This document shows, in pieces, positions 5,274-9,217 of a stretch of DNA of 9,217 nt. Position 1 is the stretch's first letter. The number at the start of each line of letters is the position of its first letter. A program made the position numbers and the translations under genes. Under the pieces are notes generated by a model that was not told the origin of the DNA, searched no databases, and saw only the letters and a list, made by a program, of their open reading frames with translations. Origin of the DNA: Deltaproteobacteria bacterium (GTDB lineage Bacteria; Myxococcota; Myxococcia; Myxococcales; 40CM-4-68-19). The stretch is from NCBI GenBank assembly GCA_005879505.1, contig VBKQ01000117.1:1-9217 (forward strand), in the 5' to 3' direction.

Positions 5274-6575
5274 GTGGCCGAGACCGTCCGCATCGTCACA
5301 GGCAAGCAGGAGATGGAGTTGCAGGTGGTCGAGGGGACGGAGGGCGAGAAGGGAATCGAAATCTCCGACCTGCGCGCGAAAACCGGTCTGGTCACTCTCG
5401 ATCCCGCCTTCATGAACACGGCCTCCACGGAGAGCGCGGTCACCTTTCTCGACGGCGAGAAGGGCATCCTCCGCTATCGCGGCATTCCCATCGAGGAGCT
5501 GGGCGAGAGGAGCACCTTCACGGAGACGGCCTACCTGCTCATCTACGGCCACCTGCCCTCGCGCGAAGAGCTCAGCCGGTGGGAGCACCTGCTCACGCGG
5601 CATTCGATGATCCACGAAGACATGCGCCGCTTCTTCGACGGGTACCCGATGACGGCGCATCCGATGGCGATCCTCTCCGCCATGGTCTCCTCGCTCAGCT
5701 CGTTCTATCCGTACGCGCTGAACGCCAAGGCCGACGAGTACCGGGACATCACCATCGCGCGGCTGATCGCGAAGCTGCCCACCATCGCCTCGTTCTCCTA
5801 CAAGAAGAACATCGGCCACCCATTCATCTATCCGCGCAACGATCTCGAGTACTGCGCCAATTTCCTGCGCATGATGTTCGCCGTCCCCGCCGAGGAGTAC
5901 AGGCCCGACCCGGTCGCGGTGAAGGCGCTCAATCTCCTGCTCATCCTGCACGCAGACCACGAGCAGAACTGCTCGACGAGCACGGTGCGCCTGGTCGGCT
6001 CCGCGCAGACGAACCTCTTCGCCAGCATCTCCGCCGGCATTTGCGCGCTCTGGGGGCCGCTCCACGGCGGCGCCAACCAGGAAGTGGTGGAGATGCTGGA
6101 CGACGTCCGCCGCAAAGGGCTCAGCGCCCAGCAATTCATCGGGCAGGTGAAGGACAAGAAGACGGGAATCCGGCTGATGGGGTTCGGGCACCGCGTGTAC
6201 AAGAACTTCGACCCCCGGGCGAAGATCATCAAGAAGGCGTGCGACGAGGTGCTGGAGAAGCTGGGCGTGCGCGATCCGATGCTCGATCTCGCCAAGCAGC
6301 TGGAGGAGACCGCGCTCCGCGACCCGTACTTCGTCGAGCGCAAGCTCTACCCGAACGTCGACTTCTACTCGGGCATCATCTACAAGGCGCTGGGCATCCC
6401 CACGCAGATGTTCACGGTGATGTTCGCGCTCGGCCGCCTGCCCGGGTGGATCGCCCACTGGAAGGAGATGATCGAGGATCCTTCCACGAAGATCGGCCGG
6501 CCCCGGCAGATCTACACCGGTCCGCGCGAGACGCACTACGTGCCGTTGGAGAAGCGGGTCAGCGAGCGCGCGTGA
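5274..6575 (+). CDS. gltA: Citrate synthase, GltA type
   Basis: Condenses acetyl-CoA with oxaloacetate to citrate, the entry step of the TCA cycle, in the cytoplasm. At 433 residues it matches the Gram-negative type II (hexameric) GltA class of about 427-435. Catalytic residues are in place: H264 in LWGPLHGGANQE, H306 in MGFGHRVYKNFDPRA and D363 in PNVDFYSGI. Other signatures are LILHADHEQNCSTSTVR (223-239) and the N-terminal beta-rich domain ending at GILRYRGIPIEEL (64-76), as in E. coli GltA. Allosteric NADH control is typical of this class but not tested here. Start: GTG with AAGGAG at seven bases. It sits behind a palindrome-rich leader, and its last 17 bases overlap the end of the convergent TRAP permease gene. 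Methylcitrate synthase is a less likely alternative, because the N-terminal extension is GltA-like. Confidence 0.95.
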   Translation: MAETVRIVTGKQEMELQVVEGTEGEKGIEISDLRAKTGLVTLDPAFMNTASTESAVTFLDGEKGILRYRGIPIEELGERSTFTETAYLLIYGHLPSREELSRWEHLLTRHSMIHEDMRRFFDGYPMTAHPMAILSAMVSSLSSFYPYALNAKADEYRDITIARLIAKLPTIASFSYKKNIGHPFIYPRNDLEYCANFLRMMFAVPAEEYRPDPVAVKALNLLLILHADHEQNCSTSTVRLVGSAQTNLFASISAGICALWGPLHGGANQEVVEMLDDVRRKGLSAQQFIGQVKDKKTGIRLMGFGHRVYKNFDPRAKIIKKACDEVLEKLGVRDPMLDLAKQLEETALRDPYFVERKLYPNVDFYSGIIYKALGIPTQMFTVMFALGRLPGWIAHWKEMIEDPSTKIGRPRQIYTGPRETHYVPLEKRVSERA

Positions 6576-8496
6576 GCAGGGCGACCACCCCGGTGGTGAT
6601 GGCCGGCACGTAGGTGATCAGCAGCACGCCCACCGCCATGATGACCAGGAAGGGGAGCGCTTTCCGGTACAGCAGCGGAAGCGGCTTCTGGAACCGCGAA
6701 GCGCTGAGGAACAGGTTCAGGCCCATGGGCGGAAAGAGGAAGCCGAGCTCCAGGTTCGCCAGGAAGACGACGCCGAGATGCACCGGCTCGACACCGAAGG
6801 CGGCGCCGAGCGGAGCCACCAGCGGCGCCAGTACCACGATCGCGGAATAGATCTCGAGCACGCTTCCGAGCACGAGCAGGAGCAAGTTCAGCGCCAGCAG
6901 GAACTCCCATTGCGAATGGATGTGCGTCTGCACCCAAGCGAGCAGCCGCGTCGGGATCTCCGCGTCGACCAGGTAGCTGGTCATCCCCAGCGCGACGCCG
7001 AGCAGGATGACGACGCTGCCGACCAGCGTGGAGGCATGAACCAGCACCCGGGGCAGATCGCGCGTCAGGTGCACGTCGCGGTGGAGCACGAGCTCGGCGA
7101 CGATCGCGTAGGCGGCTCCCAGCGCGGCCGACTCGACGATGGTGGCGAAACCGCTGGCGACGGCGACGATGATGAGGATCGGCAACCCCAGGTCCCATTT
7201 CGCGTGCCAGAGCGCGCCCAGCGCCTCGCGCCGCTCGAATCTCGGGCGGGGCGTGCGGTTGCGGATGCCCATCCAGACGCCGTAAGCCGCCACCAGCGCG
7301 ACCATGAGCAAGCCTGGGAAGAGGCCCCCGATGTAGAGGTGATCGATCGGCACGCCCGCCACCACGCCGTAGAGGATCACGGGAAGGGAAGGCGGGAAGA
7401 GAAGTCCGAGGCTGCCCGCGGCGGTGACGAGGCCGAGGGAGAAGCCCTCGGGATACTTCTCGCTCACCAGCGCGGGGAGGATGATACCGCCCAGCGCCAG
7501 GATGGTGACCCCGCTCGCGCCGGTGAAGGTGGTAAACAGCGCGCACACGAACGTGGCCATGACCGCGAGCCCGCCGGGCATCCACCCGAACCAGCCTTGC
7601 GCCGCGCGCACCAGGCGCCGGGAGGCGCCGCCCTCGGCGAGCACATATCCGGCCACCGTGAGCAGCGGGATGGCGGGCAGGGTGGGCGAGACCACCAGAC
7701 GGAAGGTCTCGGCCGGAACCGAAGCGACAGGCGTCCCAGCCAGATAGAAAAGCAGCAGGGCGTACCCCGCCATGACGACGAATACCGGAGCGCCCAGCAG
7801 GAAGGCGGCGAACAGCACCAGGCTGCCCGGCCAGCCCAATGCGGAGGTGTGTCCACGCAGCAGCGTCGGCCCGTCCGGCATGGTGAGAAAGCCCTCGCCC
7901 CTGACCGCGAGCGCGCGGGAGACGAGGAAGGGGAGCACCGCCGCGATCAGGATCCAGCAGACGGCCTTCGCGCCGCGGGAGGGAGCCTTCATCGCGCCGC
8001 GGATCGACATCACCGCGAACCCGACGGGCATCACCACTTCGAACCACCATTCCGGAACGCCGCCCGCGAGCGTGTCCACGCGACCCTTGTCGAGCAGCAC
8101 CATGTCGAACGATGCATAGGCGAGCAGGGCGCAGACCAGCGTGGTCACCGCGCTGTCGAAAGCGCGCGCCAGCTCGCGGGGCCAGCCCGCGCGCAGGAAG
8201 TCCACCGTGGAGAGCGCCAGGTGGTTTCCCGTGGAAGTCGCGAGCATGGCCCCGAGAAAACCCACCCAGAGCGTGAGGTGCTGGGTATAGACCGCGGCTC
8301 CGGGGACACCGGAACCGGTGACGCGGCGCACGGCAGCTTCCAGCGTGGGGAGGAGGACCATCGCCAGCACGATCACGACCAGCGCCCAGCGTTCGAACGA
8401 GGTTCCTGCGGGTTTTTCCCCTGGTGCTTCGGGCGCTCCGGCAACGTGGGCGGCTGCGTGCGGCGCGTCCAAACCGGCTCCCCATGCTGCTGCCAA
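6559..8496 (-). CDS. Fused TRAP transporter permease (DctQ-DctM)
   Basis: A 645-residue inner-membrane permease of a tripartite ATP-independent periplasmic (TRAP) transporter, with small and large subunits in one chain. Residues about 36-195 are the DctQ-type part with hydrophobic segments (near 37-56, 73-90, 115-134, 152-166, 178-195). Residues about 222-640 are the DctM-type part with roughly a dozen membrane segments. Family motifs seen: FTTFTGASGVTILALGG (321-337), GSLGLLFPPSLPVILYG (361-377), LEIYSAIVVLAPL (547-559) and NLELGFLFPPMGLNLFL (581-597). TRAP systems use a sodium gradient to import carboxylates and related solutes. The start is uncertain: TTG 8496 has GGAAG eight bases upstream, while in-frame TTG 8472 has the better GGGGAG at five bases. 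No ATG precedes the first membrane segment. It diverges from the TatT gene, and no DctP gene lies in the window. Confidence 0.93.
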   Translation of the reverse strand: MAAAWGAGLDAPHAAAHVAGAPEAPGEKPAGTSFERWALVVIVLAMVLLPTLEAAVRRVTGSGVPGAAVYTQHLTLWVGFLGAMLATSTGNHLALSTVDFLRAGWPRELARAFDSAVTTLVCALLAYASFDMVLLDKGRVDTLAGGVPEWWFEVVMPVGFAVMSIRGAMKAPSRGAKAVCWILIAAVLPFLVSRALAVRGEGFLTMPDGPTLLRGHTSALGWPGSLVLFAAFLLGAPVFVVMAGYALLLFYLAGTPVASVPAETFRLVVSPTLPAIPLLTVAGYVLAEGGASRRLVRAAQGWFGWMPGGLAVMATFVCALFTTFTGASGVTILALGGIILPALVSEKYPEGFSLGLVTAAGSLGLLFPPSLPVILYGVVAGVPIDHLYIGGLFPGLLMVALVAAYGVWMGIRNRTPRPRFERREALGALWHAKWDLGLPILIIVAVASGFATIVESAALGAAYAIVAELVLHRDVHLTRDLPRVLVHASTLVGSVVILLGVALGMTSYLVDAEIPTRLLAWVQTHIHSQWEFLLALNLLLLVLGSVLEIYSAIVVLAPLVAPLGAAFGVEPVHLGVVFLANLELGFLFPPMGLNLFLSASRFQKPLPLLYRKALPFLVIMAVGVLLITYVPAITTGVVALLTRAR

Positions 8497-8500
8497 AGGG

Positions 8501-8521
8501 TTGACTTCCGGGCAGCGTCAA
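8501..8521. promoter_or_regulatory. TTGAC-N11-GTCAA dyad between the divergent TRAP genes
   Basis: A 5-base inverted repeat (8501-8505 and 8517-8521) in the short gap between permease and tatT. Extended by one base, each arm reads as a -35-like hexamer facing its own gene: TTGACT toward tatT, TTGACG toward the permease. Convincing -10 boxes at 17-base spacing are absent on both sides, so an operator is as likely as paired promoters. Confidence 0.35.
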
Positions 8522-8539
8522 TATCACTGTCGCCCAATC

Positions 8540-9217
8540 TTGCGCGCGATCAAGTTCGCTCTCCTGCTCGTGCCGCTCGCCTGTTCTCCGAAGCGTTACG
8601 CGCTCACGAAGCTCGCCGTCGCCATGTCGGACATCAGCGAAGAAAGCGCTTTCGCACGCGAGGACGATCCGGAGCTGGTGCGCGACGCGGTACCGTTCGC
8701 GCTCAAGACCATGGAGACGCTCTCCGACGAGCTCGACGAGCACGTCGGGCTGCGGCTGGGAATGGCCCGGGGGTTCACGCAGTACGCGTACGCGTTCGTG
8801 CAGCAGCCGGCCGAGCTCGGCGCGCCGCCGGACCAGGCGCAAGCGGCGATGCTGCGCGCGCGGCGTCTCTATCTGCGCGCGCGCGACTACGGCGTCCAGG
8901 GACTCAAGCTCGCCCGTGGGGTCACGCCGCAGGACCTGCGCACGCCGGCGGGGGTGTCCAGGCTGCAGAGAGACGATGTGCCGCTGCTCTACTGGACGGT
9001 CGCCTCCTGGGCCGGGGCCATCGCCGCCAACAAGCGCGATCTGGAGCTGGTCGGCGACCTGCCGCTGATCGCTTCGCTGCTCGACCGCGCCCTGCAGCTC
9101 GACGAAGCCTGGGATCAGGGCGCGTTGCACGAGTTCGCCATCAGCTTCGATCCGGCGCGGCCCGAGGGAACGACGCTCCAGAAGCAGAAGCAGCACTTCG
9201 ACCGCGCGCGGCAGCTC
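8540..9217 (+). CDS. TRAP transporter TatT component lipoprotein, 3' end cut by window edge
   Basis: The TatT family is the TPR-like lipoprotein partner of TPAT-type TRAP transporters, known from T. pallidum Tp0956, where it forms a periplasmic trimer with the substrate-binding protein TatP. 226 residues are visible; full members are roughly 270-310, so the end lies beyond the right edge. Seen: the short signal MRAIKFALLLVPLAC with lipidation cysteine C15 (the -3 residue is Pro, which is atypical), the family block FAREDDPELVRDAVPFALKT (38-57), MARGFTQYAYAFVQ (75-88), a helical repeat region rich in Ala/Arg/Leu (about 98-128), DDVPLLYWTVASWAGAIAANK (145-165), and ALQLDEAWDQGALHEFAISF (184-203). 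TTG 8540 is chosen because it gives a complete lipoprotein signal; there is no Shine-Dalgarno, and in-frame TTG 8501 would spoil the signal. Its substrate-binding partner is probably the next gene. Confidence 0.85.
   Translation, partial: MRAIKFALLLVPLACSPKRYALTKLAVAMSDISEESAFAREDDPELVRDAVPFALKTMETLSDELDEHVGLRLGMARGFTQYAYAFVQQPAELGAPPDQAQAAMLRARRLYLRARDYGVQGLKLARGVTPQDLRTPAGVSRLQRDDVPLLYWTVASWAGAIAANKRDLELVGDLPLIASLLDRALQLDEAWDQGALHEFAISFDPARPEGTTLQKQKQHFDRARQL

Noticed and set aside
5088..6536. Minus-strand frame (482 codons) antisense to gltA
   Set aside because: It is the exact complement of a well-conserved citrate synthase, has repetitive Arg/Val/Glu/His composition and no domain.
6536..9196. 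Minus-strand frame (886 codons) covering the permease and tatT
   Set aside because: It is out of frame with the permease and antisense to tatT. The Arg/Gly/Ala-rich product without membrane segments shows it is a shadow.

Overview
This is a GC-rich chromosomal window with seven convincing protein genes and no RNA genes, insertion sequences or CRISPR arrays that I can see. The gene content suggests a deltaproteobacterium-like or Myxococcota organism: very GC-rich codon use, a TatT-type TRAP-associated lipoprotein next to a fused TRAP permease, a SUMF1-fold protein, and a hypothetical lipoprotein with an Ala-rich linker. The taxonomic guess is inference only.

Layout from left to right. (1) A class I flavin disulfide oxidoreductase (mercuric-reductase/FAD-containing oxidoreductase type) runs leftwards off the left edge. 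(2) A 278-base gap separates it from a divergent sulfite-oxidase-family molybdoenzyme. The gap holds a perfect 7-bp inverted repeat and a 47-codon ORF with an ideal Shine-Dalgarno. (3) Converging on the molybdoenzyme is a SUMF1/FGE-sulfatase-fold protein that lacks both FGE catalytic cysteines. (4) Upstream of it on the same strand is a lipoprotein of unknown function, with its own Shine-Dalgarno and a strong intrinsic terminator just before the SUMF1 gene. (5) Divergent from the lipoprotein is a Gph-type HAD phosphatase. (6) Citrate synthase (gltA) follows behind a 128-base leader rich in palindromes. (7) A fused TRAP permease (DctQ-DctM) converges on gltA with a 17-base overlap of coding ends. 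(8) A TatT lipoprotein gene diverges from the permease and runs off the right edge.

How they may work together. The permease and TatT very likely form one TRAP system of the TPAT type, first described in Treponema pallidum: a periplasmic TPR-like lipoprotein, a substrate-binding protein and a membrane permease. The substrate-binding DctP/TatP subunit is not in the window; the simplest expectation is that it lies just beyond the right edge. TRAP systems import organic acids with sodium, so a position beside citrate synthase fits carboxylate use, but they are convergent and co-regulation is not shown. The disulfide reductase and molybdoenzyme share a divergent control region and both are redox enzymes; a functional link is only inferred.

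Much of the opposite strand is open for long stretches because of the extreme GC bias. I treated those antisense frames as shadows.
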